From contig NZ_VCHA01000004.1 in assembly GCF_016597815.1 (NCBI RefSeq), positions 186,001-250,000 of the forward strand: a stretch of 64,000 nucleotides of DNA, in the 5' to 3' direction. Below, in pieces: positions 54,061-62,834 of the stretch. Every line of letters begins with the position of its first letter. The first letter of the stretch is position 1. Both the position numbers and the translations under genes were made by a program. The stretch comes from Marinobacter sp. DY40_1A1 (lineage in GTDB: Bacteria; Pseudomonadota; Gammaproteobacteria; Pseudomonadales; Oleiphilaceae). The notes below the pieces were generated by a model. The model saw only the letters and a list, made by a program, of their open reading frames with translations. It was not told where the DNA came from and did not search any database.

Positions 54061-55014
54061 TTATGACGCCGCAGGGAAAACAATCTCACCAGGGTTGAGC
54101 GAAGCGCCCTCGATAAGACGCCTCCGATACGATATCGCTGCCGGCGAACCCGATGGCCAGAGTTGGTCGAACTGCTCCACCCATGCACTGACGTTATAAT
54201 CTACAGGTATCAAATCCACGTGCAACCCGGCAACTGAAGGCAGGCCAGCCACAGGCTCAACTGCTGACACCGTGCGACTTATGCGCGCAATCAACCCTCT
54301 TGCGTCTCCGCTCAGGTTGCCCATACCGGATGAGCCGTTATTGACCACCGCACGAAACCTCCCCCGAACCTCGCCAGACCAAAGTACAGGTAGGCACGTA
54401 TGGGTAGAGGCCATCACATCTGCGCCGGATTCCCGAAACCACGCTTCAAGACTGCGCTCGTTGCCGGCAGCAAAGGATTCATGGGCCAACCCCCAACCAG
54501 CCAAAGACTCCGGATCGCCGTGCAAGACCAAAACCTTTAGTCCTCCAAACATCAAGCATTGATATCTTGGAAGAGCAGCCAACCGCTGCTGAATATCCGG
54601 GTGCGATCCGGCAAGTTTTTGTAGCCTCGACATAATCTGATTGGAACGCTCAACCACACCCTGGCCCACAAATTCAGGGTAGGCACAGCCACACCCGGCA
54701 CCGCTATTCGGAGTTGCCAGTTCATAATCCACGTTGCCCAAAATGGCCATATGGCTCAGTACCCGGCTGTTGATATCGCGGAACAGCTCATCACTGGCGT
54801 TAAACCAGTTGAAATCGCCGTTGAACACCAGCTTTACGCTGCGCCCCTGCCGCTCTTCTGCAAGGGCCATGTTCTCAATTTCATCCAGCGCAAACGGATT
54901 GCCGTAGAGCCCGCCAATTACATAAATAACGTCTTCAGCCACCGGCACAGGGTCGGCACACAAAACAGCGGGCTGATAACGATACGCCAGCGGGCAACTG
55001 CGGCCTTCCGTCAT
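54061..55014 (-). CDS. Metallophosphoesterase-like protein with altered metal motif
   Basis: A 317-residue soluble protein. Calcineurin-like phosphoesterase motifs appear in order: VIGGLYGNPFALDEI (where G-D-x-H-G-N is usual), VFNGDFNWFN (GD), ILGNVDYE (GN-D), VLHGDPESLAG (H-G-D) and MASTHTCLPVL (G-H-T position), then VVNNGSSGM. The first aspartate and histidine are replaced by Gly and Tyr, so binuclear metal binding may be impaired or rearranged. Start ATG overlaps the stop of the symporter gene by 4 bases, so the two are coupled. Confidence 0.75.
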   Translation of the reverse strand: MTEGRSCPLAYRYQPAVLCADPVPVAEDVIYVIGGLYGNPFALDEIENMALAEERQGRSVKLVFNGDFNWFNASDELFRDINSRVLSHMAILGNVDYELATPNSGAGCGCAYPEFVGQGVVERSNQIMSRLQKLAGSHPDIQQRLAALPRYQCLMFGGLKVLVLHGDPESLAGWGLAHESFAAGNERSLEAWFRESGADVMASTHTCLPVLWSGEVRGRFRAVVNNGSSGMGNLSGDARGLIARISRTVSAVEPVAGLPSVAGLHVDLIPVDYNVSAWVEQFDQLWPSGSPAAISYRRRLIEGASLNPGEIVFPAAS

Positions 55015-56417
55015 CGCGCTTCTCCGGCCGCCAAGGTTTTCCCGGCCAGCAGGCGCACCGCTAAAGGCAGGAAGAAGCCCGCGGTGCAGATCAGGAACCC
55101 ATAGGCGTTAACGCCCAACAGCGTGGCGTACTTGCCATCCCCAATCGCCCAGCTCGCCGGAATAAGCCCCGCCGCCAAAAGAATGCCAAGCCCGAGGCCC
55201 GTCCAGAAACTGAGATGAAAACTCCACGGCGACCAGCGAGTGAACCCATAGAACAAAAACACCGGCGCCAGCCCCATCACCATAGTGCCGGAAACGGTCG
55301 TGGCCTTGAGAATATCGGTGCCCGCAAACATCGGCAGGTTGCCGATCACCGCAAACACCACCATCACCACCGCCCCCACGCGCATGCTTGGCAGGCGATC
55401 TTTCGCCCCACGCACCAGCCGTGGCAGATCCACCGCCAGTGATTTGGCCAGTGAGGTAAAGGTTGAATCCAGAGTAGAGCCCGCAGACGTCATCATCACC
55501 ACACTCATGAAAAACAACGCCACCAATCCCAATGACTGCCCCACCGCCACCGGCGCATTGCCCATGGCCTCAATGCCGTTCAGGCGAGCGTGAACACCCA
55601 CCAGACTGAACAAAAACACTGCCACAAAGCCCAGCAAGCCTGCCACTACAAAGCTCTTGAGCATGGTTTTTTCTTTATTCACAAAGGCTCGATCAGTAAG
55701 CACCGGATCGTGAAACGGATAGCTGAACATCTGCAACAGGGCCACAAGCAACAGATCGAAGCCCGCATTCAACCGGAACTCGCCCTCGCTCAGCAAAGCG
55801 GAAGAATCGTTGGCCGGGATAATCATGAACAGCACCGCCCCCAGGAAAAACACAAACACGAACGTTTGAATCACATCCGTAAAAATCGAAGACCGCAGCC
55901 CGCCCTTCAGGCTGTAGGCCAGCGTAAACGCCGTGAACACCATCGCCGCGAGGTAATACTCCAACTCCCCGGGAAGCCCGAAGTAACCACCCACAACCGC
56001 CGTATTGCTCCAAACCTCGTTATACAACCGAATCAGAATAGCCGCCGCAAACGCCAACCCTGCAAAACGCCCAAACCGCGACGTAAGAAAATCCTGCAAA
56101 CTCCGCGCCCCGGTCTGCGTACGAATCAGATAAATCACATACCCGGCCACCGGAATCGAAAGCCAGTAACTGGCATAAGCCAGCCCGCCAACCACCCCGT
56201 AATCCGCCCCCAGATTCGCCGCATTGGTCACCGACTTGGCAAAAATCCAACTAATAAAAATACTGGCCGTAAGCGACCACTGACTAACCGGATTACCCTG
56301 ATCATCAGCGCCCTTGTAAAAAGACTCCGAGTTCCTGCTTTTCGGCGAAAGCACATACATAACCACGCCATAAACCAGCAAGAACCCCCAAAACAGGGCG
56401 GCTTCTGTGATATTCAC
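55011..56417 (-). CDS. Sodium:solute symporter family protein
   Basis: A 468-residue inner-membrane protein with about thirteen hydrophobic segments in the SSS (LeuT-fold) pattern: SQWSLTASIFISWIFAKSVTNAANLG, GARSLQDFLTSRFG, AYSLKGGLRSSIFTDVIQTFVF and SVVMMTSAGSTLDSTFTSLAKSLAVD, the last matching the Na+-site helix. The substrate is not evident. It is coupled to the metallophosphoesterase-like gene by an ATGA overlap and is separated from the upstream radical SAM gene by 415 bases that contain two palindromic elements. Confidence 0.88.
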   Translation of the reverse strand: MNITEAALFWGFLLVYGVVMYVLSPKSRNSESFYKGADDQGNPVSQWSLTASIFISWIFAKSVTNAANLGADYGVVGGLAYASYWLSIPVAGYVIYLIRTQTGARSLQDFLTSRFGRFAGLAFAAAILIRLYNEVWSNTAVVGGYFGLPGELEYYLAAMVFTAFTLAYSLKGGLRSSIFTDVIQTFVFVFFLGAVLFMIIPANDSSALLSEGEFRLNAGFDLLLVALLQMFSYPFHDPVLTDRAFVNKEKTMLKSFVVAGLLGFVAVFLFSLVGVHARLNGIEAMGNAPVAVGQSLGLVALFFMSVVMMTSAGSTLDSTFTSLAKSLAVDLPRLVRGAKDRLPSMRVGAVVMVVFAVIGNLPMFAGTDILKATTVSGTMVMGLAPVFLFYGFTRWSPWSFHLSFWTGLGLGILLAAGLIPASWAIGDGKYATLLGVNAYGFLICTAGFFLPLAVRLLAGKTLAAGEAR

Positions 56418-56489
56418 TGTTGTTTACTTCCTCGTTGTATTCCGGTGGCTGCCTAGAGAACTTTATCCGGGGGCATTGTTCGTTTTTCT

Positions 56490-56623
56490 GGTTCAGAGGT
56501 GTCGGCACTGGTGGGGTTGGGGTCAAAAAACCGCCCGTGAACCCATCCATGGGGGGCTTGGTCGCGCCATCCCTGGCGCTCCACATTTTTTGACCCCAAC
56601 CCCACCAGCACCTTGGCTGAACC
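56490..56623. repeat. Palindromic element C: 23-bp perfect arms with a distinct core
   Basis: The arm at 56508-56530 (CTGGTGGGGTTGGGGTC then six A) is the exact reverse complement of 56586-56608; an outer imperfect extension ends in GGTTCAG (56490-56496) and CTGAACC (56617-56623). The 55-base core (56531-56585) contains its own hairpin GCGCCATCCCTGGCGC and the palindrome CCCATCCATGGG. It differs from the core of elements A and B. It occupies the gap between the symporter and radical SAM genes. Confidence 0.8.
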
Positions 56624-56700
56624 AAGTTCTTTCGTTCCCCGACAAAAAAGGCGCCTGAAACACTTACATTTTTAAACCATGAGGCTCGCAAGGTGTTCCC

Positions 56701-56797
56701 GCGGTATGGGGGGTGACAGTTTATTTTCGCCGGAAAAAGATGTCTGAGCGCAGCGAGTTGTTTTTCCAAGAAAATAAACTGTCACCCCCCATACCGC
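56701..56797. repeat. Palindromic element B: perfect 28-bp arms around the conserved core
   Basis: The arm at 56701-56728 (starts GCGGTATGGGGGGTGACAG, ends TTATTTTC) is the exact reverse complement of 56770-56797. The 41-base core 56729-56769 contains GGAAAAAGATGTCTGAGCG, then CAGCGAGTTG and TTTTTCC, matching the reversed core of element A at about 39 of 43 positions. No T-run follows on the transcribed strand, so it is not a simple terminator. The rest of the 56418-56832 gap, apart from element C, shows no gene. Confidence 0.85.
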
Positions 56798-56832
56798 CAA
56801 CTCCCTACCCAGCAAGCTACCAGGCCAAACAC

Positions 56833-57801
56833 CTAACCAGGCGCCGAACAACTAGCCCCATAGCGGTAACAGGAAAAGCACCGATGATGCCGCAACATAA
56901 TGCGCTCACCCATGCTCTCCGCCAGCGACCCACCCAAATCATACTCAGGGTCATCATCCACCAGCGTGCAAGCATAAACCCGCACCGAATCGCCCTTCTT
57001 CACCAACATCCGCGTATAAGTACACATGAAATGAGCACGACTCTGAGGCGTTGGATATTTCTCCATGCACCCCTCAGTAATCTCAGGACTACCATCCTCA
57101 GAACCCGGCGTACCCAAATCCGGGAACGCCGTAAACGCCAGATTCTCCGGAATCTGCCACTCACGGAAAATCCCACGGAACGCCGCCTCCACATCTGCCG
57201 GCACCTCATTGGTATCCGTCTGCCGGGCAATCGAAACCTTGAACCCCTGCTCAATCAGCCAGTGAATCCCCTCCAGCGCCTGATCAAAACTTCCCTCACC
57301 GCGATCCTTGTCGTGACGGGCACGATCAGGAAAATCCAGGCTCACTCGGAAATGAATCGGGTAGGGGTTATCCAGCAAAGGCAATACCTGATGCCGGCGC
57401 TTGAGTAACGGCTCAGTGGCATTGGTCAGCACAAAACAGGGCCGGTGCTGGCTGGCATAATTGAGAATATTCACAAAATCGCGTATCACGAACGGCTCGC
57501 CACCCGTGAAGGAAAACTGCTCCACGCCCATATCAATGGCTTCGTGGATAAACGGCTTCACATCGCTCAGCTTCATGCCAGGAATACGACCATCACCGGG
57601 ATGACTGCCCTCCAGGCAGAACGGGCAAGCCAGGTTGCAGGCGGTGCCCGTGTGAATCCACAACTCTTTCAGCTTGTCCGCATCAATGTAACCCCGAGGG
57701 TCGCCATTGCGAGTGTGGGTCCAGCTGTCGCGGCCTCTGGGTGCCCGCACTTCTACCGCGGGTATGCGCTGCCTGGCAGGTCGTGTTTCAGTCAGGGGCA
57801 T
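56833..57801 (-). CDS. Radical SAM protein with C-terminal cysteine cluster
   Basis: A 322-residue enzyme. The radical SAM [4Fe-4S] motif CNLACPFC (CxxxCxxC) lies at about 48-55 in IHTGTACNLACPFCLEGSH, followed by FSFTGGEPFVIRDF (SAM-binding GGEP). The C-terminus has several further cysteines (EGCMEKY, FMCTYTRM, YACTLVDDD, CFSCYRYGASC), a pattern like SPASM/twitch domains that bind extra Fe-S clusters. The ATG at 57801 follows AAGGAG; another ATG at 57825 overlaps the stop of the FAD oxidoreductase as TAATG. Substrate unknown; not obviously any named family. Confidence 0.85.
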   Translation of the reverse strand: MPLTETRPARQRIPAVEVRAPRGRDSWTHTRNGDPRGYIDADKLKELWIHTGTACNLACPFCLEGSHPGDGRIPGMKLSDVKPFIHEAIDMGVEQFSFTGGEPFVIRDFVNILNYASQHRPCFVLTNATEPLLKRRHQVLPLLDNPYPIHFRVSLDFPDRARHDKDRGEGSFDQALEGIHWLIEQGFKVSIARQTDTNEVPADVEAAFRGIFREWQIPENLAFTAFPDLGTPGSEDGSPEITEGCMEKYPTPQSRAHFMCTYTRMLVKKGDSVRVYACTLVDDDPEYDLGGSLAESMGERIMLRHHRCFSCYRYGASCSAPG

Positions 57802-57824
57802 GGATGCTCCTTGATTCGGTGACA

Positions 57825-60017
57825 TTACGGCGTCACGTTTGAAGTGTCGGGCAAGCTGCATGGACTTTTGCCACGTCGCCAACCGTGTAATTTTTCCAGC
57901 AACCTGAGAACCGTCTCGGGCGCATTGGCACGCTTCCACTCACCCGCAGCGTACTTGGCTGATTCGTTCCAGGTGGGGTACGGGTGAATCGTGCCCAAGA
58001 TCTTGTTCAGGCCCAGGCCATGCTTCATGGCCAGGGTAAATTCCGCCAGAATTTCAGCGGCATGGGCGCCAACTACCACCGCACCAAGAATCTTGTCCTT
58101 GCCCGGCGGCGTAAGCACTTTGATAAAGCCGTAGTCTTCGCTGTCGGTAATCGCCCGGTCGAGATCGTCCAGGCCGTAGCGGGTTAACTCGTAAGCCACA
58201 CCCCGCTCCTTCGCTTCCGCCTCACTCAGGCCCACACGAGCCACTTCCGGCGAGGTAAAAGTGACCCAGGGCATCACCCGATAATCCACCTTGAAGCGCT
58301 TGAACTGGCCAAACAAGCCGTTTACCGCCGCATACCAGGCCTGATGCGCCGCCGCGTGAGTAAACTGATATGGCCCAGCCACATCGCCACAGGCGAATAC
58401 GTTGGGATATCGCATGCTCATGTCGTCGTCTACTGGCACAGTGCCGTTAGGCAGGGGTTCAATGCCAATCCGGTTTAGATTCAAGCCTGACGTATTCGCA
58501 GCGCGGCCCACAGCCACCAACACCTGATCGAACGGAATACGCACCTGCTCACCCTTGTGATCGCAGTAGGCAATTTTCTCACCGTCTTCCATGCAGAATT
58601 TTGTGGCCGCATGGTTCAGGCGCAGATCAATGCCATCGGCTTCAAACTGCTTTTTCACCACATCAGACACATCAACGTCTTCTTTAGCCAGTAAGCGGTC
58701 ATCCCGCTCCACCTGAATCACCTGGCTACCCAGCCTTGCAAACGCGTGGGCCAATTCCGAACCAATAGGCCCTCCGCCCAGAACCAGCAACCGCTCTGGC
58801 TGCTCTTCCAGATCCCACAGGTTGTCTGAATTCAGCGGGCTCATTTCCGCCAGCCCGGGTATCGGAGGCATGGCCGGTTTGCCGCCGGTCGCAACCACGA
58901 TGCTGCGCGCGGTCAGGCGTTCAGTGCGGCCATCATTGTGTTTTATTTCAAGCTCCCAAGGAGATACGAAACTGGCCTCACCAAAGATGCAGTCCACACC
59001 CAGTTTTTGATAGCGCTCGGGGGAATCGTGGGGCTCTATCTTGGCAATCACTTCCTTCACCCGGCTCATGATGTTTTTGAAGGAGCCCTTCACAGGCACA
59101 GATTCCAGCCCGTAACGGTTGGCATGGCGCATGGTATCGGCGGCTTTGGCACTACGAATCAGTGCTTTGGACGGAACACAGCCAGTGTTCAGGCAATCGC
59201 CTCCCAGCTTGTGCTTTTCAATCAGCGCCACCTTGGCTTTTACGGCAGCGGCAATATAAGCCGTCACCAAACCGGCAGACCCTCCACCAATCACCAGCAT
59301 GTTGTAATCAAAGGATTCCGGTTTTTGCCAGCCAGCGTAAACACGGCGACGACGAATAAAACCCACCACGAACTTGGCAATCAACGGGAAAATGCCCAGC
59401 AAGGCGAGGGAGATCAACAAATCGGCAGACACAATATCGGACGTAGACTGAACCTGACCCAGCTGGGTTCCGGCGTTCACATAGATGAATGTGCCAGGCA
59501 GCATTGCCACCCAACTTACCAGCGCATAGGTGCGCAGCTTCATTGACGTCAGGCCCATGGCCAGATTGATCAGGAAAAACGGGAACACCGGTACCAGTCG
59601 CAAGGTGGCGAGATAGAAAGCGCCGTCTTTCTCCACACCGCGATCCATCTTCGCCACGGTTTCCCGGTAGCGGGAACGCAGGGTATCGCGCATCAGGAAT
59701 CTGGCAACGAGAAAGGCGAGAGAAGCCCCCACAGTAGACGCCAGGGAAACCGCCAGCAGCCCGTATATGTTGCCAAAAAACGCACCGCCAGCGAGGGTCA
59801 TAATTACCGCGCCAGGCAGGGAAAGCGCCGTCACCACCACATAAATAGCCATGTAGCCTGCAACCGCCAGCAGCAGATTTGCCTCAATCCATTGGGCCAG
59901 GCTTGCCTGATGGGACTGCAGGTTAGCCAGGGTGAGCAGTTTATGGCCGTCCAGACCAATAAAAACGCCAACCACGGCCACAATGGCCAGAATCAGTATC
60001 AGCTTGCTTCGATTCAT
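57825..60017 (-). CDS. Fusion of TVP38/TMEM64 membrane domain and FAD-dependent disulfide oxidoreductase
   Basis: A 730-residue inner-membrane protein. Residues 1-230 are a TVP38/DedA-like domain (LSLPGAVIMTLAGGAFFG, VPVFPFFLINLAMG; about six membrane segments). Residues 237-730 form a mercuric-reductase/lipoamide-dehydrogenase-like flavoprotein: MLVIGGGSAGLVTAY, redox-active GGDCLNTGCVPSKA, NAD-site LVLGGGPIGSELAHAF, FAD-closing NVFACGDVAGPYQFTHAA, and the C-terminal HPYPTWNES, where the dehydrogenase base His-Pro is kept. No HMA domain and no C-terminal cysteine pair, so mercury reduction is unlikely. It is first of the rSAM-linked group. ATG start. Confidence 0.9.
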   Translation of the reverse strand: MNRSKLILILAIVAVVGVFIGLDGHKLLTLANLQSHQASLAQWIEANLLLAVAGYMAIYVVVTALSLPGAVIMTLAGGAFFGNIYGLLAVSLASTVGASLAFLVARFLMRDTLRSRYRETVAKMDRGVEKDGAFYLATLRLVPVFPFFLINLAMGLTSMKLRTYALVSWVAMLPGTFIYVNAGTQLGQVQSTSDIVSADLLISLALLGIFPLIAKFVVGFIRRRRVYAGWQKPESFDYNMLVIGGGSAGLVTAYIAAAVKAKVALIEKHKLGGDCLNTGCVPSKALIRSAKAADTMRHANRYGLESVPVKGSFKNIMSRVKEVIAKIEPHDSPERYQKLGVDCIFGEASFVSPWELEIKHNDGRTERLTARSIVVATGGKPAMPPIPGLAEMSPLNSDNLWDLEEQPERLLVLGGGPIGSELAHAFARLGSQVIQVERDDRLLAKEDVDVSDVVKKQFEADGIDLRLNHAATKFCMEDGEKIAYCDHKGEQVRIPFDQVLVAVGRAANTSGLNLNRIGIEPLPNGTVPVDDDMSMRYPNVFACGDVAGPYQFTHAAAHQAWYAAVNGLFGQFKRFKVDYRVMPWVTFTSPEVARVGLSEAEAKERGVAYELTRYGLDDLDRAITDSEDYGFIKVLTPPGKDKILGAVVVGAHAAEILAEFTLAMKHGLGLNKILGTIHPYPTWNESAKYAAGEWKRANAPETVLRLLEKLHGWRRGKSPCSLPDTSNVTP

Positions 60018-60158
60018 GTCTAAGCCTGTAAGAAATGTTTAGAACAATACGTTTGTTGCTGTGACACGATCACCGCCCAAATGTTGCAGCGCACATGAAA
60101 TGAATTTGAGAAGCTATCCTGAAGACAGAAAGCCAAATATACACAACCGGAGTGAAGA

Positions 60159-60914
60159 ATGTTTCTGAACTGGCTAGCGAAGCATCTCGCCGCCTACCTT
60201 TCCAAGCAGGTAGCGCAGCACTCTGTGGCCACCTCAACCTATGAGGCCATGGCAAAGGCGCTCAGGCCCGGAGATGTATTGCTTGTGGAGGGAGACACCC
60301 GCATCAGTGTGGCGATAAAGTACCTGACCCAATCCACCTGGTCTCATGCGGTTCTTTACCTGGGGCCCGATGCCGGGCTGGGAACATCAGAAAATGGCGA
60401 GCCCCACACGCTGATTGAGGCAGACCTGGAGGTTGGCATTCGCACGCTGCCGCTATCCTTCTATCGCAACAGCCATACCCGAATCTGTCGCCCTGTAGGG
60501 CTGGATGACGAAAATATTCGAATGCTTACTGACTACGCCCTGAGCCGACTGGGCAACCGGTACGATCTGAAAAACGTGTTTGATCTGGCGCGCTATCTCA
60601 TCCAGACGCCACCGGTTCCTTCAAGGCACAGACACAAATTACTATCCCTCGGCAGCGGCGATCCAACACGCACGATATGCTCCACGTTTATTGCAGAGGG
60701 TTTCCATCGCCTGCGCTACCCCATACTTCCGACCATAGACACCATTCCTTCTGACGACCCCAACTGCCGGGACTGCATTCGTGAGCACTACCGAATCCGG
60801 CAAACATCCTTGTTTACCCCCAGGGATTTCGATGCGTCGCCGTACTTCCGGATTATCAAACCAACGCTGGAAAACGACTTTGATTTCAGAGCCATCGACT
60901 GGGCAGACTTATAA
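60159..60914 (+). CDS. YiiX-like permuted papain-fold peptidase/amidase
   Basis: A 251-residue protein of the YiiX/YebB (PF05708, NlpC/P60 superfamily) type. Catalytic residues are His in STWSHAVLYLGP and Cys in TRTICSTFIAEGFHRL, in the circularly permuted order. LRPGDVLLVEGDTRISVAIKYLTQS opens the domain. No cleavable signal peptide is clear. Such proteins may act on lipids or peptidoglycan. ATG at 60159 follows CCGGAG. Confidence 0.85.
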   Translation: MFLNWLAKHLAAYLSKQVAQHSVATSTYEAMAKALRPGDVLLVEGDTRISVAIKYLTQSTWSHAVLYLGPDAGLGTSENGEPHTLIEADLEVGIRTLPLSFYRNSHTRICRPVGLDDENIRMLTDYALSRLGNRYDLKNVFDLARYLIQTPPVPSRHRHKLLSLGSGDPTRTICSTFIAEGFHRLRYPILPTIDTIPSDDPNCRDCIREHYRIRQTSLFTPRDFDASPYFRIIKPTLENDFDFRAIDWADL

Positions 60915-60935
60915 GCTGCCCATTACCGATCGGCT

Positions 60936-61559
60936 TTAACGTAAATCCGGGTTCAGCGTATAGGTTCCGGTTACCCGGGCACTGGCCAATACGTGACCTT
61001 TCATGGCCTTGCGCACCGCCTCGCCATCAAACTCGCCAGAAAGCCCCAACGACTCCACATCCAGCGCATGCACTTCGTAGTGATAGTGGTGCAGCAGCTC
61101 ATCGTTCCAGGGTGGGCAGGGGCCATCGTACCCGGTGTAAGTGCCGGCCATGTCAGGGTTGCCTGCCAAAAACTGGGTAAAGTTATTCACCCCGCGCAGG
61201 CCAAACACGCCATCAGCGCTGTCTTTGCCTTTTGGCGTAACACCATCACTGTCTTCGCCTTCAGGAATGCGGCTAATGCGGGCCGGAATATCCACCAGTA
61301 GCCAGTGGAAAAAATCCACCCGTGGAATATCCTTTGAAATGGTTTTGCCTTCCTGGTTTGCATCGTCCGCCACACTGGGTACATCCGGGTCGAACATCAT
61401 AACCACAAAGCTTTTGGTGCCTTCTGGCTCACCCTCCCAGGACATTCCCGGGTTCCGGTTAGGACCAAAACTCATGCGATCTTCCGGGTGGAACACGCCG
61501 AACGCGAATAGATCCGGGATCGGCTTACCCTCTTCAATCCCCTCAACGTTCAGTTTCAT
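60936..61559 (-). CDS. YbhB/YbcL-type phosphatidylethanolamine-binding-like protein
   Basis: A 207-residue soluble protein of the bacterial PEBP (Raf kinase inhibitor-like) family: RNPGMSWEGEPEGTKSFVVMMFDPDVPS, FFHWLLVDIPARIS and YDGPCPPWNDELLHHYHYEVHALDV, the last two forming the ligand pocket. Function in bacteria not established. ATG at 61559 after AGGAGAAA. Confidence 0.92.
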   Translation of the reverse strand: MKLNVEGIEEGKPIPDLFAFGVFHPEDRMSFGPNRNPGMSWEGEPEGTKSFVVMMFDPDVPSVADDANQEGKTISKDIPRVDFFHWLLVDIPARISRIPEGEDSDGVTPKGKDSADGVFGLRGVNNFTQFLAGNPDMAGTYTGYDGPCPPWNDELLHHYHYEVHALDVESLGLSGEFDGEAVRKAMKGHVLASARVTGTYTLNPDLR

Positions 61560-61712
61560 GGTGCTTTCTCCTGTCAGTTATTGCTGTTATTAGCGTCGTT
61601 CTATTACAACGATTGTGCCTGAAGCTAACTCATTCTGTGATAAAAGGTTGTATCAACGGTATCGTACTCATGTCTACAACAACTGTTCAGCAATTATTTA
61701 GATGGAGCCCAG

Positions 61713-62045
61713 ATGAGCGAACACAAGCCCGGCCAGCCTCAACAACCCGAAAGCCAACTGGATGAAGACGCCATTGCCTTTGCCCAGGGGATTTTTGAAC
61801 TGGCCCGCAACGGTGGCACCCACATGCTTCGCCCCTTGTTGGACGCAGGTGTACCCGCAAACATGCGCACCAGCGACGGCAAAAGCCTGCTGATGCTTGC
61901 TGCCGGCAACGGCCATGCAGGTACGGTACAACTCCTGTTGGAAAAAGGCGCCAATCCCGAATTACAGGATGAAGAAGGCAATACGGCACTGAGCCTTGCC
62001 CGCGCGACAGATTCCCAAGCCACCGTTAAACTCCTGAGCCCCTAG
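61713..62045 (+). CDS. Ankyrin repeat protein
   Basis: A 110-residue cytoplasmic protein made of about three ankyrin repeats (GGTHMLRPLLDAGVPANMRTSDGKSLLMLAAGNGHAGTVQLLLEKGANPELQDEEGNTALSLA), a protein-binding fold. ATG at 61713 after GGAG. 24 bases before the spermidine-synthase-like gene, so probably one unit. Confidence 0.9.
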   Translation: MSEHKPGQPQQPESQLDEDAIAFAQGIFELARNGGTHMLRPLLDAGVPANMRTSDGKSLLMLAAGNGHAGTVQLLLEKGANPELQDEEGNTALSLARATDSQATVKLLSP

Positions 62046-62069
62046 CCCGGCCTTCTCCAAGAGCATCGT

Positions 62070-62810
62070 ATGTTCAACACAGGCGATATTATTCATCACA
62101 GCCGGGATAAGCTCGGCAGCATTCTGGTGATCGATTACCGCAAACATCGGGTACTGACCTTCAACTCAATGTTTGAACAAAGCAAGATCGACAGGCGCTA
62201 CCCCCACGTTCCCGTGCACGAATACAATCGCGCCATGTTTCTGCCTGCAGCCTTCAAAACCCCGCAACACGTCACCATACTGGGGCTTGGTGGCGGTGTA
62301 ATGGCCAGCGCCTTTCATCACCTGTTTCCTGAGTGCCACATACATGCAATTGAACTGCGAGAGGCTGTGCTTTACGTGGCCCGGGAGTACTTTGACCTGC
62401 CCGAAAGTGAGCGCCTGAACGTAACCATTGCCGACGCCCGCGATGCCCTGAGCAACATCCCTGAAAAGAGCACCGATTTGATTCTGGCCGACTTGTACAG
62501 CGCAGACCGCATGAGCCCCGCACAGGCGCAGCGCCAGTTTGTAGAAGGCTGCAGCCGGGCGCTGAGCGACAATGGTTGGCTCGCACTGAATTACCATCGC
62601 CCACCAGATCCGGACGGGCCTTACTTCCGCCAGCTGAAAAAGCACTTTGCCGTGTTACTGGCTTTCAAGAGCAAAACCAACAACACCATTGTGTATGCCA
62701 GCAAACAACCCTTTGAGGCCATACACCCGAAGGATCCTGCACTTGCCAGCCTGGAAAAGCGCCTGCCTATTGGCTGGAAGCAGATAATGAGCAAGGTAAT
62801 CCGGCTTTAA
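62070..62810 (+). CDS. Spermidine-synthase-like class I methyltransferase-fold protein
   Basis: A 246-residue protein with the Rossmann fold of spermidine synthase: ILGLGGGVMASAFHHLFPECHIHAIELREAV (glycine loop and acidic residue), IADARDALSNIPEKSTDLILADLYSADRM, ending in a transmethylase-like strand LALNYHRPP. The aminopropyl-acceptor residues of true SpeE are not clearly kept, so its reaction is uncertain. Confidence 0.85.
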   Translation: MFNTGDIIHHSRDKLGSILVIDYRKHRVLTFNSMFEQSKIDRRYPHVPVHEYNRAMFLPAAFKTPQHVTILGLGGGVMASAFHHLFPECHIHAIELREAVLYVAREYFDLPESERLNVTIADARDALSNIPEKSTDLILADLYSADRMSPAQAQRQFVEGCSRALSDNGWLALNYHRPPDPDGPYFRQLKKHFAVLLAFKSKTNNTIVYASKQPFEAIHPKDPALASLEKRLPIGWKQIMSKVIRL

Positions 62811-62834
62811 CGTCATTTGATGGGCCACACGGGC

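Noticed and set aside
55590..56456. 288-codon plus-strand frame opposite the sodium symporter gene
   Set aside because: Composition dominated by His, Gln, Lys, Arg and Asn, as expected from the antisense of hydrophobic codons; no ribosome site and no family.
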